Made by a program: the position numbers and the translations under genes. The notes below the pieces were generated by a model. The model searched no databases. It saw nothing but the letters and a program-made list of their open reading frames with translations, and was not told the origin of the DNA. A stretch of 64,000 nucleotides of DNA from Moniliophthora roreri (Eukaryota; Basidiomycota; Agaricomycetes; Agaricales; Marasmiaceae), in assembly GCA_001466705.2 (NCBI GenBank), contig LATX02000228.1, forward strand, positions 234,598-298,597, read 5' to 3'. The stretch's first letter is position 1. Each line of letters begins with the position of its first letter. Positions 47,629 through 59,289 of this stretch are shown piece after piece.

Positions 47629-48565
47629 ATGGCAGCCATTGCAGCAGCACTAGAATCTATCACTGTCCCCGCTATTAAAAAGCATACCGCCACGGTTATT
47701 TTTGTTCATGTATGTGCTTTGCAGCCGGTTTACCTTGCAAAGGATCCGACAAATTACTTTTTTGTAGGGCCTAGGTGACACAGGTCATGGATGGAAACCA
47801 GTAGCTGACATGTTCCAGTCGGATCCTAGTCTAGCGCATATAAAATGGGTCCTGCCGCACTCGTATGTGACCAAGACGTTTCAGAATGTCGAGTCGCTCA
47901 CTAAGAAACGGTTTTCAGACCTCAACGCCCCGTCACCGCGAACATGGGAATGATCATGCCCTCCTGGTACTTTATGCATTATGCGACGAAGATGGTTGAC
48001 TCACTCTCGTTAGGTTCGACATCGAATCCTTCGGCTTCAAGACTTCGGAAGACGAACATGGAATGATGGAATCTGTTCGGTCTCTGACTCAACTCATAGA
48101 CGCTGAAACCAAGTCGGGCCTCTCTGCGAACCGTATTGTGCTTGGAGGGTTCAGCCAGGGGGCAGCAATGTCCTTGTTGACCGGCTTAACCTCCGAAAAG
48201 AGACTTGCGGGTGTTGTAGCACTGAGTGGCTGGCTGCCACTGGAAGAGAAGTTCAAAGCAGTATGTTTTTCTCGTAGCTGGCTTCTCGGGCTAAACCTTT
48301 TAACCGTAAACCTTTTCAGAGCCTCTCTTCGCATGCTACGTCTGTGCCCATATTCTGGGGACACGGCACTTCTGACCCACTAGTCAGACTTGATTTGGCA
48401 AACGAATCGGTCGACGCCCTGAAGTCCTTTGGCTTTAGCGTTCACAGCGGCGTACAAGATGTGACAGGGCTTTCCTTCAACACGTATCATGGCGTTGCAC
48501 ACAGTACAAATATACAAGAGCTCAGCGACCTCAAGACTTGGATTTCCAAGGTGCTTCCAGCTTGA
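47629..48565 (+). CDS. Acyl-protein thioesterase 1
   Basis: Five exons (47629-47709, 47768-47862, 47919-47966, 48014-48260, 48320-48565) give 238 residues, the usual family length. The catalytic triad is visible: Ser122 in GGFSQGA, Asp176 in GTSDPLV and His218 in YHGVAHS. FVHGLGDTGHGW near residues 25-36 forms the oxyanion region, and RPVTANMGMIMPSWFDI is the conserved block before the helix pair. In eukaryotes these enzymes remove palmitoyl groups from proteins such as Ras in the cytosol. A decayed paralogue is present at 56287-56646. Confidence 0.93.
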
Positions 48566-49205
48566 AATATTGGCATTGGTTGTTTATGATGCAGGGTACA
48601 TGTATAATTCGAAATCACACACGCAGTCTGAATCTAAACAATGGTAAACTATTCGCATGGTTCATTCAACATATGGGAGTAACGTAATACACAGTGATAG
48701 CTACTAAGGACACAACTGAAGCATCCTCGTGAATTCAGACTAAATAAACAAGCTAGTGAATGCAAGAGCGATGGATGGCTGTTAAAAAGAAACAACAGAA
48801 GCGATCATGTGAGTGAGAGGCATTGCAAAACGACGAAGATAAAAACGAAGGGAGAATAAGATAGATGAAGGTAGTTTGTGGTGTATCGTATCGAGAACTG
48901 CGAAGGAGGAATGGAATAGATATGATATACTCAGTGTGCTGCAGCTTGAAACGAAATATATATTGCAGAGGACTGTCAGAGTCATGGAGATGGGAGTGTG
49001 TATCGTCGAGGACTGGAACCAAAAAACCAAAAGGAAGATTACTGGATGGCGATATGCTGGAGACAGAAGGCGAAAATGCGGTGCACTGTTACACATATAT
49101 GTTGCAAAGATTTGCGAAGGAATAAAAAGTGCAGAATGGGAGATGCGTGGTCATGAGTGGGACGAAAACAGAAAGACGAGGTAGAAAACGATTCGTGCCG
49201 TTTCT
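48566..49205. other. Convergent 3' flanks of thioesterase and WHI3
   Basis: 640 bp without a supported gene. AATAAAC and AATAAAAAGTG-like strings near 48743 and 49121 may be polyadenylation signals for the two genes. The ORFs here overlap each other on opposite strands. Confidence 0.5.
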
Positions 49206-52200
49206 TCAGGCAGCCCTAGCGGCTTCTATGTGTGATGGCGGAGAAAGAGCACGCGGAATGAGATGATCGATATGAAGAGGTTGCTCAAAGTGACGAAGAT
49301 CAGCAGCATTCTGATCGGGTATATTGGAATGTCCTGGAGTCCCGATATCAAACGGGGAGTAGCTGCCCATTGACGGTGGGCTGGCTTCAATCGACGATGT
49401 CAACCTGTACCCAGAAAAGTTCACATTGTTGTTGCCAACAAATAATTGACTGTGCACACCTGGAAAGGTAGACGCGCTAGCAAAGGGAGCTGCTGGGGAC
49501 GTAGAGAAACGTGGCGGCGGCGGCGATACCATGTATGAATGAAGGTTCTGTGCAGCAGGTGACTGGGCTTGACCAGCGTAAGGATTGATGACCGCGTAGT
49601 GACCACCCTGAGCTTGTTGCTGTTGTAGCATGGGGCCGGGAGCGGTGCCGCTTGTTGGCGTACGGACACCAAGGGGGTTCCTACTGTATGACAGTCGAAT
49701 GCCCTGGCCCTTGACGAGGCCATTCAATGTGTGCCCCGAGAGTTCAGTCATGGTCTTGGATGCTGCAATAACATCTTCAAACTATAGAAAAAATTAGCTC
49801 CTTGAGGTACAATGACCCGACACGTGTAAGATACATACCTCCACGAAACACATGGGCCCAGAGTTTTTCTGCTTGAAAGACAGCCGGCGGAACCCTGGCC
49901 TCGATCGAAAGAGCTCTCGAAGACTCTCTTCAAGGATGTCCGGTGAATGATATCCCATTGGTGGAGGTGATGTCGGCAAGTTCCCGACGTATAGCGTGTT
50001 GATCTATAAAAGCAAATTGAGCACAAGGTAGAAGGGTATATAAAGGACGTCGACACTTACGGGAGGATTTTGATCCATCCTATTTCTTGCACTTCCAGAA
50101 CTCGCTCCCGAAGCAGGTGAAGGCAACTGTGGTGACATGTTGCCATTCTCAGTGCTCACCGCAAGCTCACCGACAGCTCTTGACAGCTCATCATCGGTGT
50201 CGCCTCCAATGTGACCTGACGAACTGGCGCTGCTTTGAGAGTGACGCGATGAGCACGAGTCAGACTGCGGGTGAACGCTGGGCTCAGACTCTCCACTCGT
50301 GAGCTCAGTACCAACATCAGCTGGTGGAGTTTCATTGGAAGGAGAATGTTTACGAAGAGCTCCATTCTGGAAAGGCACATTGGAGGGTGTGGGCGGACTA
50401 GGAGTTGACGATTGTCTGGCAAGGACCGAATCCTGGGAACTTTCTCGTCGAGTGCAATCCCAAGGACCTGGCACATCAAACAGCCGTTGCTGTTGCTCAG
50501 CGGCAGGATTAAGATTAGGGAAGCCGTTGGCTATGTGAGAGTGTGGTACGTTTGCATCCATCGGATGGGTAATACCCGGTGGTCCGCGCTGCAGCTGATT
50601 TCCCTGAGGTACAGAGTGAAAAGCATCGAAAGCAGAGCCTGACCGAAGTCTAAGGGGTTCCCTGGGACCTTGCCTAACTTCTGGTTCTCGCTCTTCATCG
50701 GAAAGACCGCCCCGAGAACCTGCAAAACCCATCGCTCCTAGGATCTCTCCTCTCCTTCGGTCCTCGTCTTCTCGCTCTCTCAGGACGCCATTCGGATGCT
50801 CAGGCTGCCACTGTGATATTTGCCTGCCACTGACGGACCCGAGGTTGGTCGGAAGGCCCATGATGCTCATCTCCCGGTCCCGAGAATTGAGAAGCTCGTT
50901 ATAGAGATCTTGTCCGCCACCAAACGGTTGTTGCAGCGTTGGGAGACCCTGGGCAACACCACCCGCAAATCCAAGATTGTTCGGAGCCAAACCGTTGGCA
51001 GCAGGCCCTAGACTCGTGCCACCGCTTGTAGCACCTCCAGGAACCACCGGACCAACACCACGCTTCGTGTGCAGATTTTTCTTGGCCATTTCTGCTTTCA
51101 GCACGGAACCCTTTTCGATGTCTACTCGTCGCCCCTGGAGCATGTCTCTGGCAATCAACGCTTCCTCCCGGGTTCTGAACTTGGCAAAGCCGATTATCTG
51201 CTTCCTCGGAGCACCACCTGATCCTCCAAAGAAGTGACCGCTACCACCAGGACCACCATCATCTAGCGGCGCAGCAGGCCAGGACGCCATAGTGCCGTCT
51301 CTGCCGCTATCGACAACGACACCACCTTGATTAACAGTGACTAGATTATATGGGTCGTTTGATCCTTGATACCCGTAGTTTCCACTGATGCTACCTGATC
51401 TCACACCCGGCTGACCAACGACTGAGCCTGTAATACCACCACCATAAGAGGTGTACTCCTTGTTGGGAATTTTCAAGGTGGCAGCTTCAAACCCAGCAGA
51501 AAACGTGAACATGTTCTGAAACTCTCGTTCCTGGAGGAATTTCTACGTCAGCACAGTCCGTTTTGCAGAATAACAGAAGAATACGTACCTGCATGTCGTC
51601 TGGGAACCCAACCACGAAGATAGTAGAAATCTCCTCCTGTGCCACTCCATTGACACCTGTATGACCGGAGCCCCCCGATGCAGTGCCGGCAGTGCCCCCT
51701 GCAACCGTATTAATACCAGTAGGTATGTGTGGCCCATACGGCGTCTGTGAGGACAACTGCAGGCCGGTCGTGTAATTGTTCTGCCGTGAGTTGGCAGCAA
51801 TGAAGCCATTGAGATGTGGAGGATGCCCTTGACTAGGCTTTCCGGGACCGAGAGGAAGAGAATAGGGTTCATTATATGCTTTATGGTGATTACCACCACT
51901 TGCACCAGGTGCAGGTGCGACGCCGGTTCTTGGGTCGAATGGCTGCATCTGTGATTGGGTGGGTGATGTTAAGTGTGGTTGCGAATAAGGGTCAGTAGGC
52001 TGATAGAATGATGATTGGGTCGGGTTGGTGTTATCGCGATAGAGGGCTGCATTGTGGGCGGCCAATGCGGAGGTTGTTCCGGCGGTTGATCTGGAGGTCC
52101 GTGTGGCATTTGGAATGGCGGTGAATGATGATCTGGTTGTCGAATGGTTGAGACCACCGAACTTTGATTTCGAGCTGTCGACCAAGCGTTCTGTATAGTC

Positions 52201-52578
52201 CGTCGGGACATGCCCTGTGTTGTGGGGACCATTCATGGTATAAATCCCTTTAGGCAACGGTCGCTGGGCAAAGGGGGTGTCCTGAGATTGAATTTGGTAA
52301 GCCATGGAATATGGAGCGTTGTCGGTCGGCGATCCTGAACGAGGCAGCAAATGCTGCTGGGATTGTATGGACATGTGATACGGAACTGATGGAGAGGTTC
52401 CTGGGGATTCGTTGGATGGGGAACCGTAGGAGGTAGAGGTTGGAGCTTCTGACTCAGACGACGACGAGATGGGTTCGGAGTCGGCCTGAGCGTTCAGCAC
52501 ATCCAGGAGCGACTTGTTGATAAAGTCCTCGTCCTGCTGATGAGAATTTATGGAGATTGAGGATGCCAGGGTGGGCAA
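49206..52578 (-). CDS. WHI3: Whi3-type RNA-binding protein with two RRM domains
   Basis: Four exons on the minus strand (52578-51589, 51542-50061, 50003-49839, 49781-49206), all phase 0, give 1070 residues. A Ser/Thr/Pro/Gln-rich N-terminal third leads into RRM1, which begins STIFVVGFPDDM (~317-328), spans intron 1 (KFLQEREFQNMFTF) and ends KQIIGFAKFRTREEALIARD with a long Gly/Ser-rich insertion between. A second low-complexity region follows. RRM2 starts NTLYVGNLP (~826) and ends GQGIRLSYSRNPLG (~900), the Whi3 signature. The C-terminus is Pro/Ala/Gln-rich. Whi3 proteins bind mRNAs such as G1 cyclin transcripts in yeast and form condensates through such disordered regions. Regulation cannot be read from the sequence. 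Confidence 0.92.
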
Positions 52579-53220
52579 ATTGGGATGGGAAATGGATATG
52601 AGATGCGGTGTAGTTTTCGAGGGGAATTGGGCAATAATGGCACAATTAGCACATCAACGAGGACAAGCAGCAGACGATAAGCAAAGACAGCAACGATGAA
52701 GGATGGTAGCGCAGGAGGGAGAGAAGGTGCTGGCGATGGAGTGAGGAATGAGCGCGTCGCGCGCAGTTCAACCAGTATGTGAAATTGGTTTGTTCAACGA
52801 GCAGGTCGCGGAAGACGACGATGAGAGGGTTAAGAGGGACGTTATCGACTATGAGTAAGGGTGGTTGGTCGATGACGGCGACGACAAGCTCGAGTTGTGG
52901 ATTTCTCGAAAGTCTCTTTAGGGGGGCTCTCGATCAGCGGTAGCTGGGGTTGTTGTTGGGCAGAAGAAGCGCAAATTGTCACGCAAACCCCGAATTACTG
53001 GTGCCACATTGTTTACTCTTTCACACGCACGGACCAACTCCATCGGCTTGTTCGGCATCTCTCATCATCGCCTGACACAATGACCAAAGCAACCGACCAA
53101 AGCAACCCAGTCCACACCAGTCCTCCCTTGTTCCCCCCTCGCCCCCGCTCCCTTTGCTCCGTCCTCCATAACCAATCTTTGTATCCCATTTCCTCAATCC
53201 AGCTTGTTTTGTCCGTTTGA
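52579..53220. promoter_or_regulatory. Upstream region of WHI3
   Basis: The 5' region of the minus-strand WHI3 gene is long and has several pyrimidine/purine-rich runs. A CCCTCGCCCCCGCTCCC tract occurs near 53135-53152 on the plus strand. Nothing supports a separate gene. Confidence 0.35.
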
Positions 53221-54937
53221 TCATCGGGATGTTTCGCCCCAAAGTGATGTCGACCCGGATAGCCTTCTTGTCATGGCTCGAGACTGTAAAAGTTCATATA
53301 TGAATCGTTGAGGGAAGCGATTGGGAGAACTGTGTGCATCGGGGAGGGCGATGATGAGGAGGGAAAAGCCAAGTCGTGTAAGACAAGAGGGTTTTAATTG
53401 TGACCTGGCCCCTCCCAATCACAGCGCACGCGATCTGCACCATAAAAAAAATGCCGACCCCCTTGTGTCACCTCCCAGCGCGCCGAAATGTCATACTCTT
53501 TGTTGGAAATGATGGAAAGAGTATTTTGACAGACTCCCTTGAGAGTGTAGTGTTTTAAGAGTATAGCGCTGCGTGGTACAACCGCATGGCCATTTGGACG
53601 ATGTGAAACCGAGAGCATAAAAACCCTGCCTGCCCGCAATCAACCAGGTGCACACCACACGGCCGGCACTCACGCATGGCCCTTATTCCGAGAGTCCGAG
53701 CTGTCGATGTCATTTATTCCACAGCCTCGGACTTGTAACTACTAAGTTCAAATTCATTCACAGAGTGACTGTCACCATCAAGAAACTACCCAACGTACAG
53801 CGCAATGTCTTCTGATTTCTCCACAGCAGCATTTATATCTAATTCAAATGTCCCTCTGAGAAACTCGCATCCAGACCTTCTCCGCAATTAACGCGACTGA
53901 CGCGTCACAACATGCCTAGACTCTTGCAAGGAATGTACTATCCTTCATGACGCACTGTAGAGTGGTAGAGCGGCTCAAGTTCCGTCTAAGGTTTCGTTGC
54001 CAGAGTGCCGAGGTCATTGAACAAGAATGGACACTTACTAGTATTTCAACGGGGGCCACTTTTCGCCGCTCAAAACCAGAGTCAAATTGGTTTCATCGTC
54101 CATGAGAATCTTGTGCTAGAACCTGGTTAAATTACGCCATTAAATCCGTAGCACCGAATATGAGCGGTCGTTAGTTCAACCGTCGGCGAAGGAGCCACCG
54201 GCCTACCATGGAGCCTGTTGCCTTTAGTGCTGGACTATCAACGGGGCGGAGCTGTGTGAATTACTAGAACAGGGATTCCATGGAGAATGCACCCTCAGGA
54301 AATGACATGGACATCATGGGGCCATTGGACTTCTAGGTAGTCAGCCTCGAGGCGAAACTGAGCCTTCTGTAGAATACCTTTGTATGTAAGGGCGCCGACA
54401 ACGGGAGAATGACGTTCACTTACATCTTCATATGCTGGAGTGCGCTCCGCTTGAGTAACTTGTAGGTCGGGTTGAGGACTGCGAAATAAATCAATTCAAG
54501 TCATAAGACCAGTACTCAACTTGAGGTCGTGAGGCTGGCTCGAAAGATACGACGACAGGGCATCCGAAAACATTTGCTTTCGTTGGCAGCAGGCTGTGGA
54601 GATCGAGAAGAAAAGCTCACCATAGAGAATAGAAACGTCGCTGCAGTGCTCAGTACGAGACTGCCTATGTTGTAGCCGCGTACACATGAACATATCTGTT
54701 CGAGTCTTGAGATAGTAGACAGAGGAGGGATGACCTAAGAACGAGCAAGAACACGACATAGGACCGATTGATAAAGAGCCCTACCTGTAGAGTGGTCTCT
54801 GGTAGCGTAGACTTGGCCAAGCACGATGCTGCGGCCTAGGGGCGAAGCTCGAGCTTATAAACTCATGAGATTCGTTGTCAACCGTACTCTGCTCCGTCTC
54901 CTCGAACCACACGGAACTGTTCTATCGCCGGAGACGC
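53221..54937. other. No confident gene
   Basis: About 1.7 kb with normal CpG content and only short ORFs (for example 53394-53639, 54496-54759 minus). No domains, repeats or splice chains convinced me. Confidence 0.45.
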
Positions 54938-55467
54938 TCAAGTGGGAATCCTATACCAGAATTTGGCGATTAATTGCACTGCATTGATACGCCACTTTAC
55001 ATGATTGGCACCGAAACACGTACCGTCGCCAGCTTGAAGGTTGATGAAATATGCACCATTCGAGCTGTTACCTTTCAGGTCACTAGCACTTGATTCATAG
55101 CCTTGAGCCGGAAACTGAAGATGTGGCTGGGTGCCTTTATTCGGTACGAGAAGGGAGGTGGCATTCAATTGCAATTGGTGTACATTAGTATTTGGGGTAA
55201 AATAGATACAGCTAGAGTATTCATCGTCATCAATCAATCAAGAGCAAGAACAGCAGCAGGTAAAGCGAGGACTCACCGAGATACGCAGATGTATAAGATG
55301 CAGTTGGTCATATGACAAGAGAAAACAAGTGTATCGTGCATGGAGTCCAAGAGTAAATGCCGAGTCCTCGAGTAGACCTGCAGAGTATCAACGCTCGCTC
55401 CATGAAGATGCAGGAACAACACGTACTTGGTATGAAAGAAAATTGAAAAAGAAAATTGAAAAGCCAT
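54938..55467 (-). CDS. Possible uncharacterised gene
   Basis: A minus-strand ATG at 55467 opens MAFQFSFSIFFHTK; a GTACGT donor follows, and an acceptor at CTCTGCAG could join it to a 100-nt exon ending at a GTGAGT donor near 55276. A last ORF (55237-54938) could be its final exon, containing NATSLLVPNKG and GAYFINLQAGDGTC. Frames between these pieces are not certain and no family is recognised. Coding status is doubtful. Confidence 0.25.
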
Positions 55468-55513
55468 GTTAAATCAGCCGCTCATCACACCACGCCACTG
55501 CTCTCAGCAAAAT

Positions 55514-55969
55514 TCAATTCTTCCCCCACTCAAATTGAAACCTCCCTTCCATATACGCCTGCACCAAGAGGCCCACAACAAGCCAAGTGACGACCACCCA
55601 TGCAAACGCCTCGAAAAACCTCCGCTTCGCACGCGCGTCGGCCTGCATGACTGAGTGCTCTGACCGAGGATCATAGTACGCATACGGAATATGCAGTTGT
55701 TGCGCCGGCGTCGGGCCTGAACCTTGCTGCCAGTGGTGCGAATGATCGAGTGGAGGTGGGTGAAAGAGTGGCTGATGAGGATTAGCGGTTCCGTAGTGGT
55801 GTGAGCCGTTGAAAACTGGTGCGGACGACCAAGGATTGTGATATGGACTTTGAGAATCAAAGGTGAATGGTGTAGATGCATTGCTGCTGGCGCCAGTGCC
55901 GTTGAGGTTGCTGGAGGCAGAGGGCGTGTATGCTGGAGGCGGCGTTGGTGTTTTGCGTAAGCCAGACAT
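55514..55969 (-). CDS. Small tail-anchored protein with Pro/Ser-rich head
   Basis: One exon of 151 residues. Residues 1-~105 are low-complexity (TPTPPPAYTPSASS, HHYGTANPHQPLFHPPP); then a basic patch ARAKRRF precedes a hydrophobic segment AFAWVVVTWLVVGLLVQAYM (~120-139) near the C-terminus. The layout suggests a tail-anchored or type II membrane protein with a cytosolic disordered head. No family is recognised. The ORF stands alone with normal CpG content, which favours a real gene. Confidence 0.65.
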   Translation of the reverse strand: MSGLRKTPTPPPAYTPSASSNLNGTGASSNASTPFTFDSQSPYHNPWSSAPVFNGSHHYGTANPHQPLFHPPPLDHSHHWQQGSGPTPAQQLHIPYAYYDPRSEHSVMQADARAKRRFFEAFAWVVVTWLVVGLLVQAYMEGRFQFEWGKN

Positions 55970-56286
55970 CGTAGTCTAGAGAAACTGAACGACGCCGGAG
56001 GAAGACTTGGTGAATTTGGAGCGTCGACTCGAAGAGTCGGTGGCGACTGTTGGGGTAAGAGAGCTTGAAGAGCGCAGCTGGCAGATTACACGAGGCGGCG
56101 TCGAACCGAGTTCCGAAGTCCCTTGTACTCATCTGTGACTTCATTGTGGAACAATTGGATACGCTATCACTCAGATTGATACAGTTAAAGCTGCGATTGT
56201 AAAGTATCTAATGCTTTCGAGTTTCAACCTAAACTTCAACTTGAAGCAGGTACCCAATTCTTCACATCCTACAACACGGCCATGTG

Positions 56287-56646
56287 TTATACACGGAATG
56301 TCAACCCTGTAACTTCCGATATCGCCCATTCATAGGCCGAGAACCTAAAAGACTTCACAAACTCGACCGACTGCTCCGCGTAACGAATCTGTATCGCTGT
56401 TCCCGTGACCAAAGAAGACCGACAGTGAGGGGGCATTTCCTTGAAGAGAAAATGAGTAGCGAAGGTGACTAGCGCTATCGTAGCACCTTGACTGAAGCCA
56501 ACAAGGACAATTATGTCGCCCGGAATTCCAGCAGCTATTTCTCCCTCGATTCCTTCTACAATAGAATGGCATGACTGCAACATTTCTTCGATATCGACAC
56601 CTGATTTACATAAAGAGGATGGTATGGTCATTGGCTTATCGCACAA
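56287..56646 (-). pseudogene. Decayed acyl-protein thioesterase paralogue
   Basis: The minus-strand frame contains IVLVGFSQGATIALVT, matching the nucleophile elbow of the thioesterase at 47629. After FKEMPP the expected block VFFGHGNSDTD appears only in the +1 frame, while the next block RYAEQSVEFVKSFRF is back in the original frame. Two compensating shifts within ~60 bp therefore scramble the Asp region. The upstream oxyanion block and the downstream His block are missing. I read it as a truncated pseudogene. Confidence 0.65.
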
Positions 56647-56732
56647 GACATTGTGAAGTATAGACGTCCTATAGAAATCCCAAAAAAAATAACAAAGTAT
56701 TCATCTGAAAGAGACAAAGGCTGTGCTTGATA

Positions 56733-59289
56733 TCATTTCTCTCCATCCAATACTTCTACCTCGCCTTCACCTTTCACCGCGACCTTCACTTTCCTCGTAC
56801 TAGCCCTTGCTGGCCACGGTTGGTCAAAGATGACATCAAGCTCCTCGAGCGTTCTGCCGCGCTGAAAAGGCAGTTGAGAAACCCCTGCATCCAAACAGAA
56901 CCATGCGACTCACAGTCTCGACACAGAACAAGAACCATAATACCGAGGCACACAAGTTCCATCCGACAAACCTGGTGTCTTCCCGTCAACGTCGGAAGAG
57001 GAACAGATGGAAGAAGACATACACAAAGTAATATTTCCAGCCCAGTCGCTTCAGTCCCACACTGTTTGCGAACGTGTTGATGAAACCAGCACAGTTTGAT
57101 ATGAGAATGTGTACTATAATAAATCCATTAAGACTGATACCATGAGAAAGAATCGACACGTACTGGCCATTCCCTTTGCTCGCATATCCTGACTCATTAC
57201 CCTATAATCAAAATCAGTAAGGGAAGACGGTCGGACTGCCATAAATAACGCACTCAGCGCAGTACAACGCTTGCAACGGTGTGTACGTGAACGAATACGC
57301 AATACCAAAGAGGAATATGAATGTAATGGATGCATTGGCGCCGTTCTTATTGGTGTTACCCGCATTGCCGTCTTCGAAAGTCCCGTCAGGTCGTGGGGTG
57401 AGAACGATAGTGGATGTTACGCACAATTGGCGCTCAGAGCTGCCACAATCGATAATAAACATGCCAGCACGAATGCACCGATGTATAATCTTTTTCTACG
57501 ACCGATTCTGTCCGTAACAGATGCCCCGAGAAAAGCACCGAAGGCTGATAGAATGGAGTTTGCAAAGTTGCTATGGATGGGCGGGGTTAGACCATGAGAA
57601 CTCGTAAGGGACAGAAGCGTACTAGACGAGTTGTGTATGCCTCGATTGAACACCAGCATTTTTCATCATGACGGGTAAGAAGTATGTGATGAGTCCATTG
57701 CCTGCCAGTTGACCATTGACCTGTTTAATGAATCAATCGCCGAAAAACATGAGGAAGAAGGTTACTCACACACATAAGGGACAAGGCCAACATACGCCAT
57801 CCTAAAAGGAAATGTAATGGTCAGTGAGCCACCTTTGCCACGAGCACTGGCAGTCACTCACTCCGGTTAGCGCTCGAGAATAACGGTGAGTAGTCCCAAA
57901 ACTACAAGTTCCCTAGCTAAGTCGATGATACCGGTAAGAAATATAATGGACAGCTTACGGGTTCAAATTTCTTCGCTTCAATGCTCTCCTTAAACTCCTT
58001 CATCTCTAGCTCGACGATAGCGTTCTTCTGCCCGTCAGTGCCATGATATCTGATAAGAATCTCTTCTGCTTTGTCGATTCTGCCTTTCTGGACTAGCCAC
58101 CGTGGCGATTCAGGACAGAAAAAGACACAGGACATCACTATCACCGGAGGAACTACTTGCAGGATCAAAGGTAGCCTCCAAGCCCAGGTGGAGTTCATTT
58201 TCTCTGTGCCAACCATGGCACCTGTCGCCGGTATGCTTCCTATGAAGAAGCATCTGTTAAAACTATGTTAACGTGAATATGTTTGAGATATATTGGTAGA
58301 CGTACGAATTATACAAAGCGCCTAGCCTCCCTCTCCATTGAGGGGGCGCTAGTTCTGTTACCCACCTGATACCAAATTAATTAGTTATGAAGGTTAAACA
58401 AGGGAAAGGAAGGAAAAGTCACGTCGGAGCAGCAGTAGTCGAAATTGCTATTCCGAATCCTAGTAGGAACTAATAGGGAATGGATAGGTAAATCTGAGCA
58501 ACGGTTGCCGGCAGAGAACGCACACGACCACCTAGAAACATGCCCTTATTCTGTGCCGCGGTAATTATAGCTGATCCGAAAAGGATGAAGGTGCCTCCCT
58601 AGTCACGAACGAATGAATGAGCAACCACTCCACCTCATGATAAAGATAAGAACGCGTACAGTGAACATGCCACCACGTCGCCCAAACTATTTCGGCATCC
58701 CGTGGTCAGTGATGGAGATAAAATGGCAGGAAGGGAGTCGGGTACGCACGAGATCCGTCACAGGACCAGCAAATAGGGACCCGACGCAGTTGCCTACAAC
58801 GCTGAGCAGAAGGTCATTTACATGAACCGGAAATGAGAGGCAAGAGGTAAACGTGCTATATCATGAAAACAATGCCTGTTGACGCGCCCACCGTCTCTTC
58901 GCCAAACTACATCGTAGATTAGCCCGAGAATCCGAAAATGCACGTGCCAGCTCACGTAGTCCAGATACTGCTGCATCGCGTTGATACCACCCATGAGACT
59001 CCCATCGAAGCCAGACGATACGGCGTTGAGAAACCCGACTACAACAATGAAATACAACTAAAGATTTCATCGACACAATTTCGAAAGAATTGACTAACGA
59101 GGAACGGACCTGAAAACTTCGTTTGCTCAACGGGTCCAACTTCGTGTTCACCAACGCCTTCTCGTACTCTGTGTTATACACCTCTTCGATTTTGGCCAGG
59201 GGAGTGGGTGCTGACGCATGTGCTTTTAGCTTCTCCGGTACGAATTCTGAGGAGGCTTTAGAGACGGAGGCTTGGTCGTCGTACGACAT
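56733..59289 (-). CDS. MFS sugar transporter (lactose permease/hexose transporter type)
   Basis: Many small exons on the minus strand. Exon 1 (59289-59110, 60 codons) is a hydrophilic head ending LSKRSFQ. The next exon reads YFIVVVGFLNAVSSGFDGSLMGGINAMQQY, typical of the first membrane helix of MFS sugar porters. Further blocks are GNCVGSLFAGPVTDLFGRRGGMF, APTWVTELAPPQWRGRLGALYNS, WAWRLPLILQVVPP, CPESPRWLVQKGR, GQLAGNGLITYFLPVMMKNAGI, ASVTDRIGRRKRLYIG, FTYTPLQALYCAE and a C-terminal GRTLEELDVIFDQPW, with the stop at 56733. The protein imports sugars across the plasma membrane by proton symport in the family. An in-frame TAG near 58856 after GIVFMI could mark a missed intron or a defect. Confidence 0.85.

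Noticed and set aside
57271..57597. Plus-strand ORF of 108 codons
   Set aside because: It lies antisense to conserved transporter exons.
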